Shown: positions 25,622-33,892 of the stretch, one piece after another
Numbering within the stretch: position 1 is the first letter of the stretch
Layout: every line of letters begins with the position of its first letter
NCBI GenBank assembly: GCA_963778185.1
Contig: CAVZTF010000004.1
Span: forward strand, 372,001-436,000
Direction of reading: 5' to 3'
DNA: 64,000 bases
Source: RPQJ01 sp963778185
GTDB lineage: Bacteria > Pseudomonadota > Gammaproteobacteria > Steroidobacterales > Steroidobacteraceae
Notes under the pieces: model-generated
What the model was told of the DNA's origin: nothing
The model's database searches: none
What the model saw: the letters and a program-made list of their open reading frames with translations, nothing else
Program-made: the position numbers and the translations under genes

Positions 25622-27685
25622 ATGACGACGAACCTGCAGCCGCCGGTGGCGGCGATGAAGCCGCACGAGGTCGCATCGCCCCATGGCGCGCGGCATGACG
25701 AATATCACTGGCTGCGCGACGACACGCGCACCGACCCGGAGGTGCTCGCCCACCTCGCGGCCGAGAATGCCCACAAGGACGCGATGATGGCGCCGCTTGC
25801 GCCGCTCGAAGCACGGCTCTATGAGGAGATCGTCGGGCGCATCCGGCAGGACGATTCGTCGGTGCCCTACCGCGAGCGTGGCTACTGGTATTACCTGCGC
25901 TTCGAGACCGGCCGCGAGTACCCGTTGCATGCGCGGCGTGCCGGATCGCTCGCCTCGCCCGAGGAGGTGATGCTCGACCTCGAGGAACTCGCGCACGACC
26001 GCGATTTCTACGAGGTCGGCGCGCTCGAGGTGAGTCCGGACACGCGCCTGCTCGCGTATGCCGAAGACACCGTCGGCCGCCGCCAGTACACGCTGCGCTT
26101 CAAGGACCTCGCCACGGGCGAGCTCCTGCCGGATGCCATCCCGAACGTCGAGGCGGCGATCGCCTGGGCCGCCGACAGCCGCACGGTGCTGTACATCGAG
26201 AAGGATCCAGCCACGCTGCTCGGCAACAAGGTGCGCCGGCATCTCGTCGGCAGCGATCCGGCGGGCGACCCGCTGGTATACGAGGAGACCGACGACGCGT
26301 TCTTCACCGACGTCGACCCGAGCAAGGACGGGCGTTACCTCTACATCCACTCGCACGGGACCATCACGAGCGAGCAGCGCTACGCCGACGCCGCCGACCC
26401 GGCCCTCGAATTTCGCGTGCTGATTCCCCGCGAGCGCGGCCACGAGTACGAGGCCGACCACTGCGACGGCCGCTGGGTCATCCGCACCAACTGGCAGGCT
26501 CCGAACTTCCGCCTCGTGGAAGCCTCGCTCGAGGCGCCCGCCGATCGCGCCCGCTGGAAGGACGCCGTTGCGCACCGTCCGGATGCGTTCCTCGACGATT
26601 TCGACGTGTTCGGCGACTTCGTCGCGGTCGAGGAACGCTCGGGTGGCCTGCGGCGGGTGCGGATCCATCCGTGGGGCGAGGGCGAGGATTTCTGCCTCGC
26701 CGCGGACGAGCCCGCGAGCCGCACGGTGCTCGGCGACAACCAGGAGGTCGCGAGTCACGTGGTGCGTTACGAGTACACGTCGCTCACCACACCCGCCACG
26801 ACCTACGACTACGACGTACGTACCGGTGAGCGCACCCGGCTCAAGCAGGAGCCCGTGCTCGGCGATTTCGACTCGTCGCGCTACGTCACCGAGTACCTGC
26901 GCGCGCCGGCCCGCGACGGCGAGACGGTCCCGGTCGCGGTGGTCTACCGCAAGGGCTACCGCAAGGACGGCACGGCGCCGCTGTTGCAGTACGGCTATGG
27001 CTCCTACGGTCTCTCGTCGGATCCCGGCTTCTCGTCCGCGCTGCTTTCGCTGCTCGACCGCGGTTTCGTCTACGCGATCGCTCAGGTTCGTGGCGGGCAG
27101 GAGCTCGGGCGGCGCTGGTACGACGCGGGCCGCCTGCTCGAGAAGCGCAACAGCTTCACCGACTTCATCGACGCAACGCGCTTCCTGGTGCGGGAGGGGT
27201 ATGCCGACCCGCGGCGCGTCTTCGCGCGCGGCGGCAGCGCCGGCGGGCTGCTGGTGGCGGCGGTTGCCAACCTCGCGCCGCAGGACTACAAGGCGATCGT
27301 CGCGCACGTGCCCTTCGTCGACGTGGTCACGACCATGCTCGACGAGAGCCTGCCGCTCACGACCAACGAATACGACGAGTGGGGCGATCCGAACGAGCGG
27401 GCAAGCTACGAGTTCATGCTGTCGTACTCGCCGTACGACAACGTGTCTCGCCAGGATTACCCGGCGATGTATGTCACCACCGGGTTGTGGGACAGCCAGG
27501 TGCAGTACTTCGAGCCCGCGAAATGGGTGGCCCGGCTCCGGCGGCTCACGACCGGCCCGAACCCGATCCTGCTCCGCGTGAACATGGAAGCCGGCCACGG
27601 CGGCAAGTCGGGCCGCTTCCAGCGCTACCGGGAACTGGCCGAGGAGTACGCGTTCCTCCTCGGCCAGGCCGGGATCACTTCCTAG
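25622..27685 (+). CDS. ptrB: Oligopeptidase B (S9A serine peptidase)
   Basis: Prolyl-oligopeptidase-family serine peptidase of 687 residues, cleaving short peptides after basic residues. An N-terminal seven-bladed propeller is followed by the catalytic alpha/beta-hydrolase domain: Ser in GGSAGG, Asp in GLWDSQVQY and His in EAGHGGKSG. Acidic residues around the active site and the HDEYHWLRDD start are typical of oligopeptidase B. No signal peptide, so cytoplasmic. The 3' end overlaps that of the convergent M3 peptidase gene by 11 bases. Confidence 0.93.
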   Translation: MTTNLQPPVAAMKPHEVASPHGARHDEYHWLRDDTRTDPEVLAHLAAENAHKDAMMAPLAPLEARLYEEIVGRIRQDDSSVPYRERGYWYYLRFETGREYPLHARRAGSLASPEEVMLDLEELAHDRDFYEVGALEVSPDTRLLAYAEDTVGRRQYTLRFKDLATGELLPDAIPNVEAAIAWAADSRTVLYIEKDPATLLGNKVRRHLVGSDPAGDPLVYEETDDAFFTDVDPSKDGRYLYIHSHGTITSEQRYADAADPALEFRVLIPRERGHEYEADHCDGRWVIRTNWQAPNFRLVEASLEAPADRARWKDAVAHRPDAFLDDFDVFGDFVAVEERSGGLRRVRIHPWGEGEDFCLAADEPASRTVLGDNQEVASHVVRYEYTSLTTPATTYDYDVRTGERTRLKQEPVLGDFDSSRYVTEYLRAPARDGETVPVAVVYRKGYRKDGTAPLLQYGYGSYGLSSDPGFSSALLSLLDRGFVYAIAQVRGGQELGRRWYDAGRLLEKRNSFTDFIDATRFLVREGYADPRRVFARGGSAGGLLVAAVANLAPQDYKAIVAHVPFVDVVTTMLDESLPLTTNEYDEWGDPNERASYEFMLSYSPYDNVSRQDYPAMYVTTGLWDSQVQYFEPAKWVARLRRLTTGPNPILLRVNMEAGHGGKSGRFQRYRELAEEYAFLLGQAGITS

Positions 27686-29825
27686 CGGCCTCCGGGAAGC
27701 CGCGCTTGCGCATCAGCGCGCCGATGCCAGCGTCGCGCCCGCGGAACGCACGGTAGCCGTCCGCCGGATCGATGGTGTTGCCGACGGAGAACACGTTGTC
27801 GCGCAGGCGCTTGGCGACGGCCTTGTCCCAGGCGCCCTGGCCCTCGGTGAACGCCTCCCAGGCGTCGGCCGTCAGCGTGTCCGACCACAGGTAGCTGTAG
27901 TAGCCCGCCGAGTAGCCGTCACTCGAAAAGACGTGCATGAACTGCGGGGTGCGATGGCGCATCACGATCTCGGACGGCATGCCGAGTGCCGACAGGGTCT
28001 CGCGTTCGAACTTGTCGGCATCGATCTTCTGCGCGCCGGCGAGGTGCAGCTTCATGTCGATCAGCGCGCTCGACAGGTACTCGACCGTCTTGAAGCCCTG
28101 GTTGAACGTGTCGGCGCGCTCGATCTTTGCGACGAGCTCGCGCGGAATGGGCTTTCCGCTGCGGTCGTGGAGCGCGTAGCGGTTGAGGATCTCCGGGGTC
28201 GGTAGCCAGTGTTCGAGCAGCTGCGACGGGAATTCGACGTAATCGCGCGCCACGGCGGTGCCGGCCAGCGAGGGATAATCCACGTTCGAGCTCAGGCCGT
28301 GCAGCGCGTGGCCGAACTCGTGGAACAGCGTCCTCGCGTCCTCCCAGCTCACCAGCACCGGATCGCCCGGCTTGCCTTTGACGAAGTTTGAGTTGTTCGA
28401 GACGATGGTCTTCACGTCGCCGTCGAAACGCTCCTGCGTCCGATAGGCGTTCATCCACGCGCCCGAGCGCTTGCCCTTGCGCGCGTAGGGGTCGAAGTAC
28501 CACAGGCCCACGAGCTTGCCGGCGGGGTCGGTGACCTCCCAGGTGCGCACGTCGGGGTGGTAGACCGGCACCCTGGCGGCGTCCACGGGCTTGAAGCTGA
28601 AGCCGAACAGTTCCTTCGCCATGTGGAACATGCCTTCGCGCATGTTCTCGAGCTGCAGGTACGGCGTGATCTCGGTCTCGTCGAGATCGTACTTGTCCTT
28701 GCGGACCTTCTCGGCGTAGTAGCGATAGTCCCAGGGCTCGATCCTGATCTTCGCGCCATCCTTGTCGGCGATCGCCTGCATGTCGGCGACTTCCTCGCGG
28801 ACGCGCGCGACGGCGGGCGTCCACACGGCCTCCATGAGCTCCAGGGCCCGGGCCGGGCTCTTCGCCATGGTGTTCTCCAGGCGCCAGTGGGCGTGCGTCT
28901 CGTAGCCGAGCAGCCGGGCCCGCTCGGCGCGCAGCTGGAGGACCTCGCCGATGGTGGCGTTGTTGTCCGTGGCGCCGCCGCCGTCGCCCCGGTCGACGAA
29001 CATGCGCCAGGCCTTCTCGCGCAGGTCGCGCCGGTCGGAATAGGTGAGGAACGGCTCGACGCTCGAGCGCGTGTTCGCGATCACCCAGGAGCCTTTCTTG
29101 CCGCGTGCGTCCGCGACCTGCGCGGCGCCGTCCCGCGCCGACGGCGGCAGCCCGGCGAGGTCGGCCTCGGACTCGAGCACCAGCATGCCCTCGTTCTCGT
29201 CGGCGAGGACGTTCTGGCTGAACTTCGTGTAGAGCGAGGCGAGCTGCTGGTTGATCTCGGACAGTCGCTTTTTGGCCGTCGCGTCGAGTTTCGCGCCGGC
29301 GCGGACGAAATCAGTGTAGTAGAGCCACGCGAGGCGCTGCTGCTCGGGGGTGAGCCCCGCCGTTGTGCGCGATTCGTAGACGGCCGCGATCCGCTTGAAC
29401 AGGGCCTCGTTCTGCGTGATCTGGTCGCTGAACGCCGCGAGCTTTGGCGCCATCTCGCGCTCGACGGCCTGCACGGCCGCGTCGTTCAACGTGGAGCTGT
29501 AGATACCGTAGACCGTCCGGACCCGATCGAGCGTGCGGCCGCTGCGCTCGAGCGCCGCGAGCGTGTTCGCGAAGCTCGGCTCCGCGGGGTCCACGGCGAT
29601 GAGGTCAATCTCGCGCAGCTGCTCGGCCATGCCGGCTTCGAGGGCTGGCAGCAGGTGCTCGACCCTGGCCGCGTCGAAGGGCGGCACGCCGCCGTAAGGG
29701 CCGCTCCAGGGCGCAAGCAGCGGGTTGGCGGGCGCCGCCGCCTCGGGGGCGGTGTCGGCGATGGCAGGGCCGGTAGCCAGCGCGGCGGCGACGCCGGCGC
29801 CGGCAAGCAGGGTCTTGAAGGACAT
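27675..29825 (-). CDS. M3 family peptidyl-dipeptidase, exported
   Basis: Zinc metallopeptidase of 716 residues, close to Dcp/oligopeptidase A in length. It carries the HEFGHALHGLSS zinc site with the second Glu in DYVEFPSQ, and the substrate-closing segment SDGYSAGYYSYLWSD. An N-terminal signal peptide (MSFKTLLAGAGVAAALA to AIA) sends it to the periplasm, where it would trim dipeptides from oligopeptides. With the M48 and S9A genes it forms a peptidase neighbourhood. Confidence 0.93.
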   Translation of the reverse strand: MSFKTLLAGAGVAAALATGPAIADTAPEAAAPANPLLAPWSGPYGGVPPFDAARVEHLLPALEAGMAEQLREIDLIAVDPAEPSFANTLAALERSGRTLDRVRTVYGIYSSTLNDAAVQAVEREMAPKLAAFSDQITQNEALFKRIAAVYESRTTAGLTPEQQRLAWLYYTDFVRAGAKLDATAKKRLSEINQQLASLYTKFSQNVLADENEGMLVLESEADLAGLPPSARDGAAQVADARGKKGSWVIANTRSSVEPFLTYSDRRDLREKAWRMFVDRGDGGGATDNNATIGEVLQLRAERARLLGYETHAHWRLENTMAKSPARALELMEAVWTPAVARVREEVADMQAIADKDGAKIRIEPWDYRYYAEKVRKDKYDLDETEITPYLQLENMREGMFHMAKELFGFSFKPVDAARVPVYHPDVRTWEVTDPAGKLVGLWYFDPYARKGKRSGAWMNAYRTQERFDGDVKTIVSNNSNFVKGKPGDPVLVSWEDARTLFHEFGHALHGLSSNVDYPSLAGTAVARDYVEFPSQLLEHWLPTPEILNRYALHDRSGKPIPRELVAKIERADTFNQGFKTVEYLSSALIDMKLHLAGAQKIDADKFERETLSALGMPSEIVMRHRTPQFMHVFSSDGYSAGYYSYLWSDTLTADAWEAFTEGQGAWDKAVAKRLRDNVFSVGNTIDPADGYRAFRGRDAGIGALMRKRGFPEAARK

Positions 29826-29859
29826 CGGGATCCTCGCTCGAAAGAGACAATCCGTAAGA

Positions 29860-30189
29860 TTAACCCAGTCGGTGCCGGGCCCGCACGGCCAGGGCTGCGA
29901 GGGCCGTCACGGCAGCGACGAGCCCCAGGATTGCGAGCAGGCGGCCATAGGGCTGGCCCAGCGTGGAGCGGTGGCTCGCCAGCACCCAGGCCGTGCGCAA
30001 CCACTCGAGCGTGCCGAGGAGGAGCGCCGCCTGCAGCACGGCGGCCGCCCAGGGGCGACGCACGAACAACAGGGCGACGATCGCGCAGCACCCTGCGGCG
30101 ACCACCAGTGACCCGCCACGGTAGAAGTGCGCGGCGAGCAGCAGCAGCGCGACGCACGGCAGGGCGACCAGCGCCGCGACACGCACCAC
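29860..30189 (-). CDS. Small hydrophobic membrane protein
   Basis: A 109-residue protein with about four predicted transmembrane segments (AALVALPCVALLLLAAHFY, VVAAGCCAIVALLFV, AAVLQAALLLGTLEW, LLAILGLVAAVTALAALAV). I do not recognise a family. It starts at a GTG four bases after the DUF1840 stop, so translational coupling is likely. Confidence 0.65.
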   Translation of the reverse strand: MVRVAALVALPCVALLLLAAHFYRGGSLVVAAGCCAIVALLFVRRPWAAAVLQAALLLGTLEWLRTAWVLASHRSTLGQPYGRLLAILGLVAAVTALAALAVRARHRLG

Positions 30190-30192
30190 GCC

Positions 30193-30525
30193 CTAGCCCC
30201 GCTCCCACATCAGGTCGGAGCCCCCGGCGCTGGCGGTCTGCATCATGTCGAGGAGCGGCACGGCTCGCTTGTGCAGCGTGATGGGCGGCTCGCGTTCCTG
30301 CGCCTCGTCTTCGTCATCCGCCTCGACTGCCGCCGCCGGCGGCGGGGAGGGAAGGTGGCCCGAGGTCTCCAGCCCCTGGCGCAATTCGCGCAGCGCGGCC
30401 GGCAGGTCGGCCGCGAGGATTGCGCCCGGCACGGTGCCCGAGTGCCCGGCCAGCCTGAGCAGGCTCACCGCGGCATCGCCGAGCATCGTGAGGTGGCCGA
30501 AGCGCGTCGTGAACTGGACGATCAT
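30193..30525 (-). CDS. DUF1840 family protein
   Basis: A 110-residue soluble protein with the DUF1840 layout: MIVQFTTRFGHLTMLGDAAV, a SGTVPGAI turn, an acidic Pro/Glu linker and a C-terminal helix (RAVPLLDMMQTA). Function unknown. Divergent from the enoyl-CoA hydratase gene with 34 bases between starts, so the two promoters must overlap. Confidence 0.82.
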   Translation of the reverse strand: MIVQFTTRFGHLTMLGDAAVSLLRLAGHSGTVPGAILAADLPAALRELRQGLETSGHLPSPPPAAAVEADDEDEAQEREPPITLHKRAVPLLDMMQTASAGGSDLMWERG

Positions 30526-30559
30526 TGGACTAAGATACCGCGCCTGCGAGGAGTCCAGC

Positions 30560-31363
30560 ATGCAATTCGACACCCTGACCTGCGAGCGCTCCGGCCCGGT
30601 ACTGACGGTCACGCTGAATCGCCCCACCAAGCTCAACAGCCTGTCGGTCGGCCTGCTGCGCGACCTGCTGGCGTGTGCGCAAGCCATCCGCCATGCGACC
30701 GACCTGCGCGCGGTCGTCCTCACGGGCGCCGGTCGCGGCTTCTGTGCCGGCGCGGACCTCACCGATCCCGAGGCGCCGCCCCAGCCGGGCGAGACTCTCG
30801 GGCAGTACGTCGCGGGGAGGCTGCGCAGGCTTTACAACCCCGTCGCGACGCAGTGGACCGACCTGCCCGTTCCACTCGTGGTCGCGGTCAATGGAGTCGC
30901 CGCCGGCGCCGGCGTCTCGCTGGCGCTGATGGGCGACATCACGCTTGCAGCGCGTTCAGCGAGTTTCGCGGTGATCTTCGCTCCCAAGCTCGGCCTTGCG
31001 CCCGACATGGGGGCGACGCACTTCCTGGCGACCCGGGTCGGCATCGCGCGCGCGCGCGCCATCTCGATGACGGGCGAGCCCGTCAGCGCGGAGCAGGCCG
31101 AGCGCATCGGTCTCGTCGCGGCCTGTGTCGACGACGGCGAACTGGCCGCGCGCGCGCATGCGCTGGCCACCGGCCTGGCCGAGAGTCCCACCCAGGCGAT
31201 GCTGGCGGTGCGCCGGCTCGTCGGGCATCCGGCCGTCGGCGACCTCCCCGGGCAGCTCGAGCGCGAGGCCGCCGAGCAGCACAGGCTGGGGGACACGCTC
31301 GACTTCGCCGAGGGACTTGCGGCGTTCCGCGACAAGCGCACGGCGAGGTTCCGCGGGCACTAG
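30560..31363 (+). CDS. Enoyl-CoA hydratase/isomerase family protein (PaaG-like)
   Basis: Crotonase-fold enzyme of 267 residues. The oxyanion-hole motifs are GRGFCAGADL and NGVAAGAGVSLAL. At the second catalytic site it reads PKLGLAPDMGATHF, with Asp where hydratases carry Glu; this resembles the PaaG-type isomerase more than a hydratase. It probably acts on an unsaturated acyl-CoA. A ribosome site (GCGAGGAG) precedes the ATG. Confidence 0.88.
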   Translation: MQFDTLTCERSGPVLTVTLNRPTKLNSLSVGLLRDLLACAQAIRHATDLRAVVLTGAGRGFCAGADLTDPEAPPQPGETLGQYVAGRLRRLYNPVATQWTDLPVPLVVAVNGVAAGAGVSLALMGDITLAARSASFAVIFAPKLGLAPDMGATHFLATRVGIARARAISMTGEPVSAEQAERIGLVAACVDDGELAARAHALATGLAESPTQAMLAVRRLVGHPAVGDLPGQLEREAAEQHRLGDTLDFAEGLAAFRDKRTARFRGH

Positions 31364-31364
31364 C

Positions 31365-31739
31365 TCAGTCCGGCTCGCCGCTGCGGGCGACCAGCTGCTC
31401 GATGTGGTCGACGAAGCTCGCCACGTCGATCGGTTTCTCGATGAAGCCGGCGCAACCGACGTCGAGCGCGCGACGCTGGTCGGCGGCCATGGCATGGGCG
31501 CTCACGGCGATGACCGGAGTCTTCCGCGCGCCCGCCGCGACCAGGGCTTCGACGAAGTCGCAGCCGTCGCCGTCGGGCAGGCGCAGGTCCAGCAGTATCG
31601 CGTCGTAGTCGGCACTGCGGGCGAGCCCGACCGCCCCGGCTCCCGTGCGCGCGACGTGCACGACGTGGCCGCGCCGCTCGAGCAGCAGCTGCGCGAGATA
31701 GGCGTTCGACTCGTTGTCCTCGATCAGGAGGATGCGCAT
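31365..31739 (-). CDS. Single-domain response regulator (CheY-like)
   Basis: A 124-residue receiver domain with no output domain. Acidic pocket IEDNESN, phospho-Asp in LLDLRLPDGDG, Ser in VIAVSAHAM and Lys in IEKPID are all present, so it should be phosphorylatable. The IAVSAHAM and IEKP features resemble receivers of phosphorelays and diguanylate systems. The start codon is only 12 bases from that of the divergent receiver gene at 31752. Confidence 0.9.
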   Translation of the reverse strand: MRILLIEDNESNAYLAQLLLERRGHVVHVARTGAGAVGLARSADYDAILLDLRLPDGDGCDFVEALVAAGARKTPVIAVSAHAMAADQRRALDVGCAGFIEKPIDVASFVDHIEQLVARSGEPD

Positions 31740-31751
31740 AAGATTGCCGTC

Positions 31752-32135
31752 ATGATCGATGCCGCCGCGCCGCTCGTGCTCGTCGTGGACGACGATCCAC
31801 GCTCGAGGGAGTTGCTGCAACTCCTGCTGGGCGCGGACGGATACCGCGTGATCACCGCGGCGGACGGGGCGGCCGCGCTCGAGACGCTGGAGGCGCAGGC
31901 GCCCCGGGCCGTGCTGGTGGACCTGTTGATGCCGGGCATGGACGGCTTCGAGGTGTGCCGTCGCGTGCGGCGTTCCGCCGCAAATGGGCGCGCGGCGCTC
32001 GTCGTCTTGAGCGGAATGGACGACGAGGAAACGCGCCGGCGTGCGATCGAGGCGGGGGCCGATGCCGTCCTGCCCAAGCCGTTCGACCGGCGCGAGCTGC
32101 GCGACTGCCTGGCCGGGTTGAGCATCGTGCCCTAA
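31752..32135 (+). CDS. Single-domain response regulator
   Basis: A 127-residue receiver. Acidic pocket VVDDDPRSR, phospho-Asp in VLVDLLMPGMDG, Ser in LVVLSGMDD and Lys in LPKPFDRRE are intact. No output domain. The ATG at 31752 is the best start; the ribosome site would lie within the first codons of the divergent receiver gene. Its last four bases overlap the end of the convergent gene at 32132. Confidence 0.88.
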   Translation: MIDAAAPLVLVVDDDPRSRELLQLLLGADGYRVITAADGAAALETLEAQAPRAVLVDLLMPGMDGFEVCRRVRRSAANGRAALVVLSGMDDEETRRRAIEAGADAVLPKPFDRRELRDCLAGLSIVP

Positions 32136-32650
32136 CCCCGGACCTTGTCTCCCACGCTGTTCCTGACGAACAGCTTGGTGCGCATCGTCACGTCGCCGTC
32201 ATGCTGCTCGCGCTTCGCGACGTCGTAGCTGGTGAACTTGTGCTGCAGCTTGACCTCGAGGCCCGGGCCGCCCAGCCAGCGGCCCCCGCCGAGGACCACG
32301 TGCAGGCACTGCCGCCACAGGTCGGGCGGGTCAATGAGCGAGATGACGCCGTCGGCACCGCCCGCCAGGATCTCCAGGATGCGGCCGGCATCCTCGCGCG
32401 CCAGCACGCCGACCACTGGATGCGACGGATAGAGCCTGCGGGCCGAGTTGACGCCCACCGACGACTGGACGCAGTCGACGAGGATCGCCTCACGCGGGCC
32501 GGCATCGGGGCGGCGGACGACGCGTACCGTGTCGCCAAGGTAGTCCCGCACGACCTTGTGGAACCACGGCGAGTCGGGATACAGGCGGCACTCGGGCGGC
32601 AGGTCGCGCCAGGGGTCCGTGCCGGTAACCGTGGGATCTTCGGTGTTCAA
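32132..32650 (-). CDS. Degenerate receiver-like protein
   Basis: A 172-residue protein whose centre looks like a NarL/FixJ-type receiver: AILVDCVQSS at the phospho-Asp strand, GVLAREDAGRI, GGADGVISL and LGGGRWLGGPG. The conserved Lys of the last loop is replaced (VISLIDPPD), and no clear helix-turn-helix follows, so normal phosphoswitching is doubtful. The best start is a TTG after GAGGCGAGG; no ATG or GTG fits without overlapping unrelated sequence. It lies among receiver genes and may be a modulator of them. Confidence 0.6.
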   Translation of the reverse strand: MNTEDPTVTGTDPWRDLPPECRLYPDSPWFHKVVRDYLGDTVRVVRRPDAGPREAILVDCVQSSVGVNSARRLYPSHPVVGVLAREDAGRILEILAGGADGVISLIDPPDLWRQCLHVVLGGGRWLGGPGLEVKLQHKFTSYDVAKREQHDGDVTMRTKLFVRNSVGDKVRG

Positions 32651-32790
32651 CGCGCAACCTCGCCTCAATTCCGCGCATTTCCTCCACCGAACTGTACCCG
32701 TGCGCCGTCCCCGCGATGGTCCATTGCGACCAGATCGGTTCGAATCCGGGCGCGGTGGCGCGCCGGCGCAAGTCACGGTAGGTTTCGGGC

Positions 32791-33660
32791 ATGGGACATG
32801 GGAAGTCTTGCCGGGTGCTGGTGGTCGACGACGAAGTGCGCGCCTTGCGTCTGGTCGCGCGGGTATTGGCCGGCGATTCGATCGAGTGCTGCACCGCGAC
32901 TTCAGCCGCGGAGGCGCTGGGTCTGCTGGCCGCCACGGTGGATATCGACGTCGTGGTCAGCGACATCCACATGCCGGGCACCGGCGGCATCGAGTTCCTC
33001 GGCGAGGTGCGCCGTCGCTACCCGGACAGGCCCTGGCTGCAATTGATCATCGTTACGGGACACGCCACGCTCGAGACCGCCGTCGCCGCGATTCGACTCG
33101 AGGCCGCCGACTACCTGTTCAAGCCCGTGGAGCCGAAGGCGCTGCGCGATTCGGTGCGGCACGCGATCGGCCGCGCCGACAGCATCCGCGAGGTCCGTGG
33201 CACGCCACCGGGATCGCCGGGCGCCGCGCAACTGCACGAGATCGTGGAGACGGCGCGCGAGCTGGCGGACGAGATGCGGCGCACCGTCGAGCCGGGCTCC
33301 AGCCTGCACACGCTGCGGCTGTTGCAGAAGCTGCAGGAGGCGCGCAACAGCATCTTCGGCGAGGCGGTGATGCCCGAGCCGGCCTGGGAAATGCTCGCCG
33401 AACTGATGCGCGCGCGCCTCGCAGGCCAGCCGCTCTCCGTGACCAGCCTGGCCCTGGCCTCGCGCAGCCCGATGACCACGGCGCTGCGTCGCATCGAGGA
33501 CCTGATCCAGGGCGGCCTCGCCGTGCGGGTGCCCGACGCCGCCGACCGGCGCAGGACCCACGTCGAGCTCACACCCGAGGGCCTGGCCCGCATGCGTGTG
33601 TTTCTCGATGGATTTGCCGGCACCGTGTTCAATCCGGACGAAGGTAGCGCCAGTGAGTGA
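32791..33660 (+). CDS. Response regulator with receiver and MarR-like winged-helix output
   Basis: 289 residues. Residues ~8-125 form a receiver: VVDDEVRAL, phospho-Asp in VVSDIHMPGTGG, Thr in IIVTGHATLE, Lys in LFKPVEPKA, all close to the NtrC/FixJ style. After a helical linker the C-terminal ~80 residues form a MarR-type wing (SVTSLALASRSPMTTALRRI, then DAADRRRTHVELTPEGLARM). A MarR output on a receiver is uncommon. It overlaps by eight bases the gene for a kinase-like helix pair at 33653, which suggests the two proteins work together. Confidence 0.85.
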   Translation: MGHGKSCRVLVVDDEVRALRLVARVLAGDSIECCTATSAAEALGLLAATVDIDVVVSDIHMPGTGGIEFLGEVRRRYPDRPWLQLIIVTGHATLETAVAAIRLEAADYLFKPVEPKALRDSVRHAIGRADSIREVRGTPPGSPGAAQLHEIVETARELADEMRRTVEPGSSLHTLRLLQKLQEARNSIFGEAVMPEPAWEMLAELMRARLAGQPLSVTSLALASRSPMTTALRRIEDLIQGGLAVRVPDAADRRRTHVELTPEGLARMRVFLDGFAGTVFNPDEGSASE

Positions 33661-33892
33661 CATTCGCGAATTGCTGCATGGCATCAACAACGAGCTTTCG
33701 ATCGCCGTGCTGGAACTCGAGTTACTGCTCGAGCACAGCGGCATGGACCCGGAGTCGCGCGAGTCGCTGGCCCGGGCGCTCGACGCCTGTCGCCGTGCGG
33801 CCGTGGGCATCCGGCAGGGCTGGGCCCTGGCCGGTACCTTTGACGGGTCGCCCTATGGCCCCGGCGCATCGACGGGGGACGCGCCGGTATGA
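33653..33892 (+). CDS. Small stand-alone histidine-kinase DHp-like (H-box) protein
   Basis: A 79-residue protein starting at a GTG inside the end of the receiver-MarR gene. Helix 1 carries an H-box-like motif (LLHGINNELSIAVLELELLL, candidate phospho-His at residue 9 followed by Asn-Asn), resembling the HDLNNxL segment of histidine-kinase dimerisation domains. A second helix follows (ESRESLARALDACRRAAVGI), giving the two-helix hairpin shape. There is no ATPase domain. It may act as a phosphotransfer or phosphatase partner of the neighbouring receivers. Its stop overlaps the next ATG (ATGA). The assignment rests on motif and context. Confidence 0.6.
   Translation: MSDIRELLHGINNELSIAVLELELLLEHSGMDPESRESLARALDACRRAAVGIRQGWALAGTFDGSPYGPGASTGDAPV

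Noticed and set aside
25256..27598. Long minus-strand open frame over oligopeptidase B
   Set aside because: Composition is random (Arg/Val/Ala/His-rich) and the opposite strand codes for a full serine peptidase with intact catalytic residues.
32730..32765. tRNA T-arm look-alike (GGTTCGAATCC)
   Set aside because: The flanking five bases do not pair (ATCGG against CCGGG), and no acceptor, D-arm or anticodon stem can be found upstream.
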